From Paenibacillus brasilensis (GTDB lineage Bacteria; Bacillota; Bacilli; Paenibacillales; Paenibacillaceae): DNA of 64,000 nucleotides. Shown in pieces: positions 56,701 to 64,000 of this stretch. A program made the position numbers and the translations under genes. The stretch spans positions 1,952,001 to 2,016,000 of the forward strand of contig NZ_CP045298.1 of the NCBI RefSeq assembly GCF_009363115.1, in the 5' to 3' direction. The notes beneath the pieces are model-generated. The model had not been told where the DNA came from, made no database searches, and saw only the letters and a program-made list of their open reading frames with translations. The stretch's first letter is position 1, and the number at the start of each line of letters is the position of its first letter.

Positions 56701-58343
56701 TAAGAAGGGTCGATTGGTAAGTAGGCAGCACCTGCCTTGATAACAGCTAAAATTGCTATGATCATCTCTATAGAACGGTCTGTCATGACAGCGACAAATT
56801 CATTACGTCGGACACCTAGCTCCCGTAAACGTCGGGCTACTTGATTTACCTTCATATTTAATTCGTAATACGATACTGAAGTATTTTCATATATAACTGC
56901 TTCCGTGTGCGGATAGCGTACTACCTGCTCCTCAAACAGCTCTTGAATGGTTTTATGTTTCGTAAAATCACGATGTGTGTTATTAAACTGTTCTAAAATT
57001 CTTTTCCGTTCAGCATCTGAAATGATATCCAACTGACTCGCGTTCATCAATGGATCTTGAGCAAGTTGAAAAATCATATTTTGAAAATGGGTACTGATTC
57101 TATTGATAAAGGGGTCACTATACAAATAGGTATTATACGTAATAACAACCTTCATACGTTCACCCGGATAGACCGTAACACTCAGATTATAATTAGTTTG
57201 TTCAAATGCCTCCATGCTTGTGATTTCAAAAGGCAGGTCGGCCTGCTTATTCAATAGTTTCATATCCAGCGGGTAGTTTTCAAAAACAATCACATGATCA
57301 ATTATATTGCTGCGGTGTCCCGAATGCTCTGCAAGCTCTGACAAAGATATATAACTGTACTTCTCGGAGTGCACAGCATGCTGCTGTGTACTCCGCATCA
57401 TATCTGCAATACTTTGCCCTGGTTGACTACTTATTCGTACTGGAACTGTATTAATAAACAAGCCTACGATGCTTTCGATATGCTCGACATCCGCAGATCT
57501 GCCCGAAACAACCATTCCGAATACGACATCGTCAGTATTATTGTACTTTTGCAACAGAATTCCCCACAGTGTTTGAAATGCCGTACTAAGTGTGACCTGA
57601 TTCTGTTTTGCAATCTCCGACAATAGAGCTGTCGTTTGCTCGCCAAGCTCGAATATACTCGTTCCTACCTGATACTCCGTCGAAATTGTTGATTTATCAC
57701 CTGGCATAGAAACGTAATCATCATAATTACGCAAGTAATTTTTCCAGTATGCCAGAGGCTGTTCGTAATTCTGTTGTTGTAGCCATTTAATATAACTACT
57801 GTATGGAAATGCATGATCGACAAATATCGGCTTACCGCCCAACGATTCATGATAAAAACGTAACAAATCCTTTAGTACAAGCTCAATACACCATCCATCC
57901 ATTAAAATGTGATGATGGCTCCAGATCATCTTGTATTCCCGTTCGTTTAATTGGAACAGGGCAAAACGGATCAGAACATCCGACTGCAGATCAAAGCTAA
58001 TTTCCCGATCCTTGAGTTTGAATCCTTCCAGGTAAAGCTGTTGTTCTGATCTATCCATACATGATAGATCCTTAAAGATTAATGTCGTAGGGCGTTCCTT
58101 CAAAACAAGCTGAATCGGGGTATTGAAGGAACTGTGTATAAAAGCTGTTCTTAAAATGTCATACTTCTGGATTAATGCATTAATACTCTTTTCAAAGATA
58201 GGGACATCAACCGAGCCAGTAAAAGATAAAACCATTTGCTCAAAATAGGCATTTGATTTGGAGTCTTGAAGATAGTGATACAGAATACCCTTTTGTAGAG
58301 GAGATAGCTCGTACATATCTTTAATATTCTTCTTATCTATCAT
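50718..58343 (-). CDS. NRPS subunit, C-A-T-C-A(Ser)-T-E
   Basis: A 2541-residue two-module synthetase. Order: C (HHHILMDGW near 143), A (YTSGSTGKPKG near 608), T (GGHSLKA near 984), C (1035-1460), A (near 1638), T (GGDSIKA near 2028), E (HHLLIDGVSW near 2209, then EGHGREEIMDHLDISRTIGW). First A domain pocket reads DAGQITAVDK, which matches no code I know. The second reads DVWHFSLVDK, the standard serine code, so D-Ser is predicted. The internal C domain has NHIAFDG instead of HHxxxDG: the first histidine is replaced, the catalytic second His and Asp remain. The C-terminal tail (DFTVEDLSMEELDDIFDALK) is a donor docking (COM-type) helix that would pair with the N-terminus of the next subunit. 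27 bases separate it from that gene. Confidence 0.93.
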   Translation of the reverse strand: MIDKKNIKDMYELSPLQKGILYHYLQDSKSNAYFEQMVLSFTGSVDVPIFEKSINALIQKYDILRTAFIHSSFNTPIQLVLKERPTTLIFKDLSCMDRSEQQLYLEGFKLKDREISFDLQSDVLIRFALFQLNEREYKMIWSHHHILMDGWCIELVLKDLLRFYHESLGGKPIFVDHAFPYSSYIKWLQQQNYEQPLAYWKNYLRNYDDYVSMPGDKSTISTEYQVGTSIFELGEQTTALLSEIAKQNQVTLSTAFQTLWGILLQKYNNTDDVVFGMVVSGRSADVEHIESIVGLFINTVPVRISSQPGQSIADMMRSTQQHAVHSEKYSYISLSELAEHSGHRSNIIDHVIVFENYPLDMKLLNKQADLPFEITSMEAFEQTNYNLSVTVYPGERMKVVITYNTYLYSDPFINRISTHFQNMIFQLAQDPLMNASQLDIISDAERKRILEQFNNTHRDFTKHKTIQELFEEQVVRYPHTEAVIYENTSVSYYELNMKVNQVARRLRELGVRRNEFVAVMTDRSIEMIIAILAVIKAGAAYLPIDPSYPKERIEYMLSDGGAAYLIRNKNTSVYFSGHTLWIDDPLLFKGSGENIENVNEAQDLVYMIYTSGSTGKPKGVMIDHQALHNYSLISDIYHIKHGERVLQTASLSFDASVGQIFLTLLHGATLIVVNKDFLLSGEPFMHYLRDQKVSSIQFVPSILKILPYMELPDLKLISTGGEQVEASVVEKWGKGRVFLNAYGPTETTVDATHAVFEGPPEMIHIGKPIYNKLVYIVNKDGKLQPVGIAGELCIGGEGLARGYWGQEELTAEKFTSNPFKPGEKMYRTGDLARFLEDGSIQYLGRMDKQAKIRGYRIELGEIEAVLREQASIKDAVVIIYGAGTEQEELCAYIVTNQGDIRQDELRAALKMKLPEYMIPSHFTVLPSIPLTPSGKIDKKRLPDPAAMDTYSGEITINPMEETLLQIWKEVLGRTSVSVTDHFLAIGGHSLKALMLLSRIQKSLKIKVSLQTIMTYPTIRELANHLMKAKITAAYPSIVPVPKAEYYAVSSAQKRLFSVQQLDGIGTSYHIPFIFEVKGNLDAARLGEVIEQLVSRHEALRTSFHLVEGELKQKVHEKVDFRVEYMETATEEAALWMQQFIKPFKLDEAPLIRVKLIKLNAQRHFLLMDINHIAFDGLSADILLDEMMRLYRGESLPELRIQYKDYAVWQQQLAEHDEMKKQEKYWLEQMQGDLPTLDLPTDYPRPSVQQFEGDIYDIQVESNVTAKLKEFAKRHNVSVYTTLLTIYNVLLAKYTGAEDIVVGTNTTGRSHVDVEPVVGMFASTLAIRSFPAPSITFKQLLMNVKETVFAAMENQDYPLEKLLQQLNIRRDISRNPLFDTMFVFENPDTQSSQNAEIRFMALPMKWNHSKVDLTWYIREINSTDIQIFVEYSTQLFEQGTIERMSTHFMHLLDQLLDHPDEVLADIELITKTEKHKILSEFNDTAVVYPSFRPVHRIFEEQAEKNPNHTALIYDGQYMSYAELNERANQLARHLQKKGISRDSIVGIMIERSFEMMIGILAILKSGAAYMPISKDFPGNRIKYMLENSGTHVLLTTQALKDHLEDIDVQCIYLDHSEIYFGDNSNLFAVNEEHDLAYIIYTSGSTGQPKGVMIEHGTLLNRITWMVKEYNIQEHDVFLQKTPYVFDVSVWELLMWFFTGAHLCILKPEEEKSPQRMIDVIQQYGITSIHFVPSMFNSFLDFVEIPSYAQQVSSLKRIFTSGEALLPNHVSRFQRLGLSTGLYNLYGPTEATVDVSFYNCAPQDEIRTVPIGKPIDNVMLYIINQEKQLQPIGVPGELCISGKCLARGYINRDDLTADKFVDNPFSPNQKMYKTGDLARWLPDGNIEYLGRMDNQVKIRGYRIELDELTGRLLDYRLIKEGAVVTKYDHMNMPYLCAYYVSETQLDKAEIKMFLAEQLPDYMIPSHFVQLEKLPLNHNGKLNSKALPEPNISAASTYLAPESELEILLANIWSDVLQIEEVGVTDNFFELGGDSIKAITFVANLGKHNLKVEVSTFLKHPSIREILPYLQEKTIRISQQPVVGETGLTPIQNWFFEQKLSDQHHWNQSALLYRRQGWQSHEIRRAMDHIVQHHDSLRIVFAANTEGYYQVNRAMSAGIYELDTFEIHDDTGVECFIQQQGEILHRSLHIEQGPLVRLGLFKTAHGDYLLFVVHHLLIDGVSWRILFEDFSTAYEQAMSGMDITLPAKTTSYLEWSRQLVHYAQSQTLLREIPYWTRIQEAPEVLIPDKQPSSSDTEATGEITIKLDPKLSEQLITTVHKAYRTEMNDILLTALALTIRRWSGHSDIVVSLEGHGREEIMDHLDISRTIGWFTSIYPVLFQLSKDDISDVIKTVKETLRKIPQKGIGYGILKYLTPDSLKNDFVPVPQPQILFNYLGQIDTHGTQEFTMSTYATGRAYCESLDRYREIEINGMFFEGQMKFILSYQPNVFSHSTMEAFSRDFLHNLEGIIRHCSERESVEHTPSDFTVEDLSMEELDDIFDALK

Positions 58344-58364
58344 TACGGCACCTCGATACCTGTT

Positions 58365-61300
58365 TTAGTTTAAAGAGTCCAGAAACAAATCCAGATCCTC
58401 TTGATTGATTCCTTTGGCACTAAAGTCACTTGTTGTTAGTACCTGCTCCTTTTTCTCCATACAATACTGGATAATACCGTACAAACTCGCTTGAAATGTC
58501 TCGACAAGCCTATTCATCGCCTGATCGGTGTACAGGTTCGGATTATACCGAAACTCCAATAGTAGATTCTCTTGATGAACAGCACCATTAATCTCCAAAT
58601 TAGCTGTCATCGGTGTAAGTGGACTTATGGATTCTCCGATAGAAATTGAAGACTGGCCTAATCCCTGTAAGACAGCGCCCGTATCAAATACCCCTAAATA
58701 ATTAAAGCTAATTCCCGGAGATGGATTCGACAAATGGGTCAGTTTGTCAGCACATATATATTTCATGATTCCATAGCCCATGCCTTTATTAGGGATGCTC
58801 CGTAGTGTATTTTTGACTGTTTTAATGACTTCACCTATCTCTGGATTGCCCAATGTGAAGATGACGGGATAGATAGAAGTAAACCACCCCAGCGTTCTAT
58901 TGATGTTAATCTCCTTGTGGATATGCTCTCTTCCATGGCCCTCTAAATATACAGGTATTATTGGATTTCCAGTACATTGAGACACGGATAACACAAGAGC
59001 ACTCAGCAAGATATCGTTAACTTCTGTGTTGAATGGGCGATGGACCTGTGTCAATACATGTTGTGTTGTTTGATTCGGGAACATGATTGAAGTGACCTTG
59101 CTATCCTGCATCGTGCATTTACCCGAATTCTCCCGTTTCTGTGGCGAATTTTCCCGTAGGAGCTCATCTTGACTCTCCCAGAAATTGAGCTCATTCCGGA
59201 ATTGTTGTGTATTCGCATATTCCCGTAATGCATGGCTCCATTCCCTGAATGAGTCCGTCTTAGGCGGAAGAGAAGCATCAGCATTATTTTCGAGATGTGC
59301 ATATACCTGGTTAAAATCCTCCAGAAAAATACGCCAGGAAACGCCATCAATCACCAAATGGTGAACAGCTATAAACAGATATTCATTTTCAGGCGTCTTA
59401 AAGAGTCCCGCTTGCATTAAGATTCCCTCAGTAAGATTCATACTTTTTTGCAGTCTGGTCGTTTCTCTCTTAAGGCTATCCTCCCAATCCGTCTCAGTCT
59501 GCCAATGGAAGACATGAAGTTCAAAACTCTTATGGTCCAACCCTCGATTCGTCTGAATAACTTGATCTCGTTCCTTAATGAATGTCATACGCAGCACATC
59601 ATGATGTTCAACCAGTTTCATCAAGGTTCTTTCAACCCGCGCTTCATCCCATATTGTTTCTGCTGGGAAAAGGACTGATTGATTCCAATGCTGCTCATCA
59701 GGAAAGTTCTGTTCAAAAAACCAGCTTTGGATCGGCGTTAGCGGCACATCTCCTACAACAGCTTGTTGTTCCGACTTCTTACGGATGGGATGGACATATG
59801 GAGCTAATTCAAAAATAGTCAGAAACTCATAAAGCTTTTTTAAATCTAATTTATAATGGTGTTTGCTTAGTTGAGCCGCAATTTGAATCCCCTTGATCGA
59901 ATCCCCGCCCAATTTAATAAAATGATCCAGCACCCCTATACGGTCCACTCTGAATATTTCTTGCCAGATAGATACCAGCAGGGCTTCTATTTCATTTGAA
60001 GGTGCCTTGTAAGCAGAAGCATCTGATGCTTCAAAGGATGGCGCCGGTAAAGCCTTTCGGTCTATCTTAAGATTAGGAGTCAAAGGTAGTGATGGCAGTG
60101 TAACAATATAGTTAGGTATCATATATTGAGGCAGCCGGGTACTTAAATAAGTCCTCAACTCTTCACGTATATTCTCATCTTTCAGCACTACATAAGCAGC
60201 TAATTTTGTGTGGCGCTCTTCCTGACAATCAATGACAGTGGCCTCCAGGACACCTGGATGCTTCAGAAGAGTCTCTGTGATCTCCTCCATTTCGATGCGA
60301 TGACCGTTAATTTTAACCTGATAATCTTTTCGCCCCATAAATTCAATTGTACCGTCCGGCAACCATCGCCCTAAATCTCCCGATTTATATATCCGACCTT
60401 CTCCGAACGGATTATCAATAAACTTTTCTTTGGTCATATCTGGATTATTCCAATATCCTCTGGCGATCCCAGCTCCGCCAATGTAAATTTCTCCAGAAAC
60501 CCCGATCGGTTGCAGTTGCATATTAGAGTTTAAAATATATATTTTTTTATTGGGTATAGGTTTTCCTATCGTAATCTTATCCGTATCCTTCGTAATCACA
60601 CCCAAGGTGGAGCCGATCGTTGCTTCCGTTGGACCATATCCATTGATGAAATCTCTGCCTTCCCCCCATGTTTCTACAAGCTCCTTACTGCAGGCTTCTC
60701 CTACGGTTGCTAATGCTTCCAAATGAGGGGGATTCTTATATTCAACGGCTCTCAGCATACTCGGTGGAAGAATGGCTGCTGTAATTTTCTTTTCCCGAAG
60801 CATCTGCACAAGATCGGAAATAATATTTTCCTTTTTCTCAATATACAATGTGGCACCCGAGAGAAGGGTTAGGAATATTTCTGCGACAGAACCATCAAAA
60901 CTAAAAGGAGCAAATTGTAAAACTCTGGAATCCTTATGAATACCCAGTGTGGAGGCTGCCAATAAAAAGTTACTCAATCCCTGATGCTCAATCATGACTC
61001 CTTTCGGATTCCCAGTTGATCCAGATGTATAGATCATATAGGCCAAATCATGAGCTGTATTTATATTTGGCAGGTTATCTATGCTCAAGTCTGCTTTATA
61101 CTCGGAGAACTCCACATTCAGAGCCTCTCCCGAATAGTCAGCAGGAATCTGAACATCCAGATGGGTTAATAGAAGTTGAGCACCGCTATCTTTCAGCATA
61201 TATTGTATCCGTTCGGAGGGATAAGCCGGATCAATTGGCATATAAGCTCCACCTGCCTTAAGTACAGCCAATACTGCAACGACCATCTCAATAGACTTAT

Positions 61301-64000
61301 CCATCATAATACCGACAAATTGTTCACGTTTTACCCCAAGTTCAAAACGCAATTTCCTGGCAAGTGAATTAACCCATTGGTTAAGGCCTGAATAAGTTAC
61401 ATATTGTTCATTGCATACAAGCGCAGTATGGTTATATCTAGCTACCGCTATCTCCTCGAATAATTGATGAACGGTCTTATGATCAGGATAGGGCTGGGAA
61501 TTGTCGTTAAAATCAAATAGTACAAGCTGCCTCTGTCTGTCAGGCATTACCTCCAAATCAAGCAGTTGAATATCTGGTGAGCGGGTAACCTGTTGCAGGA
61601 TAAAGATAAATTGCTCCGCCATTCTGGATATGCTGTCACTTTGAAACAAAGCCGTGCTGTATTCCACCGAAAAGCTTAACTGCTTTCCATAGAACTCCCA
61701 GGATAGATCAAATCTTGATTGGTTGCCAGCTATGTTGAGTGGTTCAACAACTGCACCATCAATAGACAATTCATGTTGCTCCATATTCTGCATGATGAGC
61801 ATAGTATCAAATAGTGGATTGCGACTAGCATCCCGTTTCTGATTTAAGTTCTGAACAACTTTTTCGAAGGGATAGTCCCCATGTTCAAATGCCTGTAGTG
61901 TTCTCTCTTTTATTGTCAGCAGCAACTCCAGGAAAGTCTGATACTCATGAGATACATTCCGAAGAGCCACCGTGTTTACAAACATACCTACGGCATTATT
62001 CAGTTCAACATGATTTCGATTTGCAATAGCCGTTCCAACAATAATATCTTCCTGTCCGCTCCATTTTGACAAGAGTACATGATAGGCTGCCAGTAAAACC
62101 ATAAATGTGGTCGTGCTACTCTGCTCCGTTAATTTTTTAAGGTCAGATATCAAACACTGGTCCATTTCAAAATAACTTCGACTTCCCTTGAAATCCTGTT
62201 TTGGAGGCCGTGAAAAATCAGTTGGCAAGTTTAATATTGGTATTTCATCCGAGAATTGTTGTTGCCAGAATTCAGATTTAGCGTCATATTCCGTTGTTTG
62301 AAGCATTTTTTCTTCCCATACAGAATAATCTTTAAATTGGTAGAGATTAGGTAGTAATGTCCCCCCCTGATACAACTCGGATAATTCCTTATAGAACAAA
62401 TTCATGGACATACCATCCATAACAATATGATGCGTATCCATAATGAATATATATTCCTCAGGAGCGGTTTCTAATAAAACTGCCCGAAACAATGGGGCCT
62501 GCTCCAAGTTGAAGGGTTGTATATAACATTGAATACGCTCATGTATCTCCTCCTGACGATGGATACTGCATTTTTCCAAATGTACTCGGGCTCCAGTATT
62601 TATTCTTTGAACGAGCTGTCCATCTACATAATGAAAAGTGGTACGGAGGCTTTCATGCCTTTGGACCAAAAAATTAATCGCTTCCTCCAGGCGTTTGTGA
62701 TCTATTTTCCCCTCAATAGAGTGGACAGAAGTAACATTATATCCGCAACCCTGATCGTCAAGCTGTTGAACGGTATAAATTGCCCTTTGGGCAGCTGATA
62801 CAGGGTAATAATCTCTCTTTTCACAAGATTCCAAAGCAATCTGTGGATGGAAATGGTTCTGATGGGCAGCCTGGATGTATAGAGCCAATTGTTTAATTGT
62901 AGGATTGGCAAAAAATTCACGTATAGATAGTGCAATGCCCCACTCTTTTCTTACTTGTGAGATCATCATCATCGCATTAAGAGACTGTCCGCCCAAATCA
63001 AAAAAGTTATCACAGACCCCGATACTGATATTTTGAAAGATCATGCCCCACATTTCTACTAGTTTCGCTTCCGCTTCGCTGGACGGAGCTTCGTAGCTTG
63101 TTCGTACTGTAGGTACTGGTAAAGGAAATGATCTTTTATCAATTTTCCCATTGGGGGTTAGCGGGAAATCATGCATAGCAATATATTGAGAAGGTACCAT
63201 ATAAGCAGGAAGATCTAATAAAAGATACTCTTTGAGATTCACGATTTCCTTACCGTTTTGAGATATATAGTAGGCACATAAGTCTGTATAATGCCCTTCA
63301 TGATCAGTAATTGGCAATACAATTACCTGATTAATTTGAGGATGCTGGGCTATAGACTTCTCAATTTCCTCCAGTTCAATACGGTGTCCCCTAATTTTAA
63401 CCTGATTGTCCAACCTGCCTAAAAATTCGAGCTGACCATCACTTGTCCAACGAACCAAATCGCCTGATTTGTACATGCGTTCTCCATTAATCAAAGGATG
63501 CTTTATAAACGCAAAATCTGTAATATCCTGTCTGTTCAGATAACCCTTCGCAACTCCTTCACCGCCTATATACAATTCGCCTGGAGCACCAATTGGCTGA
63601 AACTGGCTATTTCTATCCAGTATATATACACTTGTATTATGAATCGGGCGCCCGATAGGAACAAAATCCATCTTCATAATCTCTGCAGTTACAGGATAAT
63701 AGGTTGCAAACACTGTTGTTTCCGTAGGTCCGTAGACGTGAACAATTCGATTTTCTCCAAGTATCTCAAAAGCTCGCTGTACATGCTTTACTGAGGACAG
63801 CTCTCCACCAAACAAAATTTTACGCAGAGGCTCCAGGCCATTAATTTCAATATCTACCAACAAATTAAACAATGCGGTAGTCATAAAGGTTACTGTTATT
63901 TGTTCTCTTTGAATAAGAGCTAAAAGTTGTGCAGGGTCTAGGAGGATTTCTTTGGGAACGATCACCAATTGGGCTCCGTTCAAAAGCGAGCCAAAAATAT
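58365..64000 (-). CDS. NRPS subunit, partial: A(Ile-like)-T-C-A-T-E
   Basis: The open frame continues past the window edge, so at least a condensation domain and half of the first adenylation domain are missing. Visible: the end of A1 (from FGSLLNGAQLVIVPKE), T (GGQSLNA), C (HHIVMDGMSMN), A2 (YTSGSTGNPKG), T (GGDSIKG) and E (HHLVIDGVSWR, EGHGREHIHKEININRTLGW). The readable part of the A1 pocket (F, L, G, V, V, F, K) fits the isoleucine code; the first positions are outside. A2 reads DGAIAVGIGK, unassigned. The tail DFSAKGINQEDLDLFLDSLN is a donor docking helix. 21 bases separate it from the next subunit, whose N-terminus (KKNIKDMYELSPLQKGILYH) is the matching acceptor type. Apparent starts inside the A domain are not real starts. 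Confidence 0.92.
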   Translation of the reverse strand, partial: IFGSLLNGAQLVIVPKEILLDPAQLLALIQREQITVTFMTTALFNLLVDIEINGLEPLRKILFGGELSSVKHVQRAFEILGENRIVHVYGPTETTVFATYYPVTAEIMKMDFVPIGRPIHNTSVYILDRNSQFQPIGAPGELYIGGEGVAKGYLNRQDITDFAFIKHPLINGERMYKSGDLVRWTSDGQLEFLGRLDNQVKIRGHRIELEEIEKSIAQHPQINQVIVLPITDHEGHYTDLCAYYISQNGKEIVNLKEYLLLDLPAYMVPSQYIAMHDFPLTPNGKIDKRSFPLPVPTVRTSYEAPSSEAEAKLVEMWGMIFQNISIGVCDNFFDLGGQSLNAMMMISQVRKEWGIALSIREFFANPTIKQLALYIQAAHQNHFHPQIALESCEKRDYYPVSAAQRAIYTVQQLDDQGCGYNVTSVHSIEGKIDHKRLEEAINFLVQRHESLRTTFHYVDGQLVQRINTGARVHLEKCSIHRQEEIHERIQCYIQPFNLEQAPLFRAVLLETAPEEYIFIMDTHHIVMDGMSMNLFYKELSELYQGGTLLPNLYQFKDYSVWEEKMLQTTEYDAKSEFWQQQFSDEIPILNLPTDFSRPPKQDFKGSRSYFEMDQCLISDLKKLTEQSSTTTFMVLLAAYHVLLSKWSGQEDIIVGTAIANRNHVELNNAVGMFVNTVALRNVSHEYQTFLELLLTIKERTLQAFEHGDYPFEKVVQNLNQKRDASRNPLFDTMLIMQNMEQHELSIDGAVVEPLNIAGNQSRFDLSWEFYGKQLSFSVEYSTALFQSDSISRMAEQFIFILQQVTRSPDIQLLDLEVMPDRQRQLVLFDFNDNSQPYPDHKTVHQLFEEIAVARYNHTALVCNEQYVTYSGLNQWVNSLARKLRFELGVKREQFVGIMMDKSIEMVVAVLAVLKAGGAYMPIDPAYPSERIQYMLKDSGAQLLLTHLDVQIPADYSGEALNVEFSEYKADLSIDNLPNINTAHDLAYMIYTSGSTGNPKGVMIEHQGLSNFLLAASTLGIHKDSRVLQFAPFSFDGSVAEIFLTLLSGATLYIEKKENIISDLVQMLREKKITAAILPPSMLRAVEYKNPPHLEALATVGEACSKELVETWGEGRDFINGYGPTEATIGSTLGVITKDTDKITIGKPIPNKKIYILNSNMQLQPIGVSGEIYIGGAGIARGYWNNPDMTKEKFIDNPFGEGRIYKSGDLGRWLPDGTIEFMGRKDYQVKINGHRIEMEEITETLLKHPGVLEATVIDCQEERHTKLAAYVVLKDENIREELRTYLSTRLPQYMIPNYIVTLPSLPLTPNLKIDRKALPAPSFEASDASAYKAPSNEIEALLVSIWQEIFRVDRIGVLDHFIKLGGDSIKGIQIAAQLSKHHYKLDLKKLYEFLTIFELAPYVHPIRKKSEQQAVVGDVPLTPIQSWFFEQNFPDEQHWNQSVLFPAETIWDEARVERTLMKLVEHHDVLRMTFIKERDQVIQTNRGLDHKSFELHVFHWQTETDWEDSLKRETTRLQKSMNLTEGILMQAGLFKTPENEYLFIAVHHLVIDGVSWRIFLEDFNQVYAHLENNADASLPPKTDSFREWSHALREYANTQQFRNELNFWESQDELLRENSPQKRENSGKCTMQDSKVTSIMFPNQTTQHVLTQVHRPFNTEVNDILLSALVLSVSQCTGNPIIPVYLEGHGREHIHKEININRTLGWFTSIYPVIFTLGNPEIGEVIKTVKNTLRSIPNKGMGYGIMKYICADKLTHLSNPSPGISFNYLGVFDTGAVLQGLGQSSISIGESISPLTPMTANLEINGAVHQENLLLEFRYNPNLYTDQAMNRLVETFQASLYGIIQYCMEKKEQVLTTSDFSAKGINQEDLDLFLDSLN

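Noticed and set aside
43116..64000. Identification of the NRPS as polymyxin, fusaricidin or tridecaptin synthetase
   Set aside because: No Dab codes, wrong module order (Thr and Ser followed by epimerised residues in two-module subunits), and no single large fusaricidin-type protein. I left it unnamed.

Overview
The window looks like chromosomal DNA from a Paenibacillus of the P. polymyxa group. Evidence: strong purine-rich ribosome binding sites, Bacillus-type sigma-A promoters, Spo0E-like, YdjO-like, YolD-like, AbrB-like and UPF0316 genes, a pbuE-type adenine riboswitch, hxlAB, and a large multimodular peptide synthetase locus. The species is inferred; no rRNA or tRNA gene was seen.

Layout. 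1-2.3 kb: an ABC-F ATPase (cut by the window edge) behind a leader-peptide attenuator, then a PbuE-like purine exporter under an adenine riboswitch. 2.5-12.9 kb: ordinary genes: YdjO-like, UPF0316, secreted stalk-domain proteins, the yjlC-ndh respiratory pair, an HNH nuclease, cytoplasmic alpha-amylase and GpmA. 13-17 kb: an AT-rich accessory patch with IS3 debris, an NTF2-like fragment, a secreted serine hydrolase, a secreted erythromycin-esterase-like protein and a broken TetR gene. 17.1-20.2 kb: a regulatory group with a Spo0E-like phosphatase, an XRE/TPR regulator overlapped by a putative signal propeptide, and a divergent AbrB-like protein with a Cys4 site and extra HTH. 20.2-31.2 kb: BI-1, a GH2 glycosidase with its LacI regulator, pepT, hxlAB, and an ArsR-like regulator divergent from a DHA2 efflux pump.

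31.2-38 kb is a graveyard of mobile DNA: an IS3-family element with broken orfA and orfB, an intact-looking IS110-family transposase, a YolD-like gene and a Tn554-type tnpABC set in which every gene is damaged. The truncated tnpA abuts a flavodiiron protein gene that has lost its 5' half. Behind this lie an intact rubredoxin reductase, rubredoxin and a Cys-rich Crp/Fnr regulator, so an O2/NO-handling operon appears to have lost its terminal oxidase.

41-64 kb: a membrane glycosyltransferase with a Gly/Ser-rich loop, then at least 21 kb of non-ribosomal peptide synthetase on the minus strand. Three consecutive two-module subunits each end in an epimerase. The specificity residues I read are: Ile-like, unassigned (D), unassigned, Ser (D), Thr, hydrophobic (D). 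The last subunit has neither a thioesterase nor the acidic docking tail found on the other two, so product release is unexplained. The first subunit continues beyond the window.
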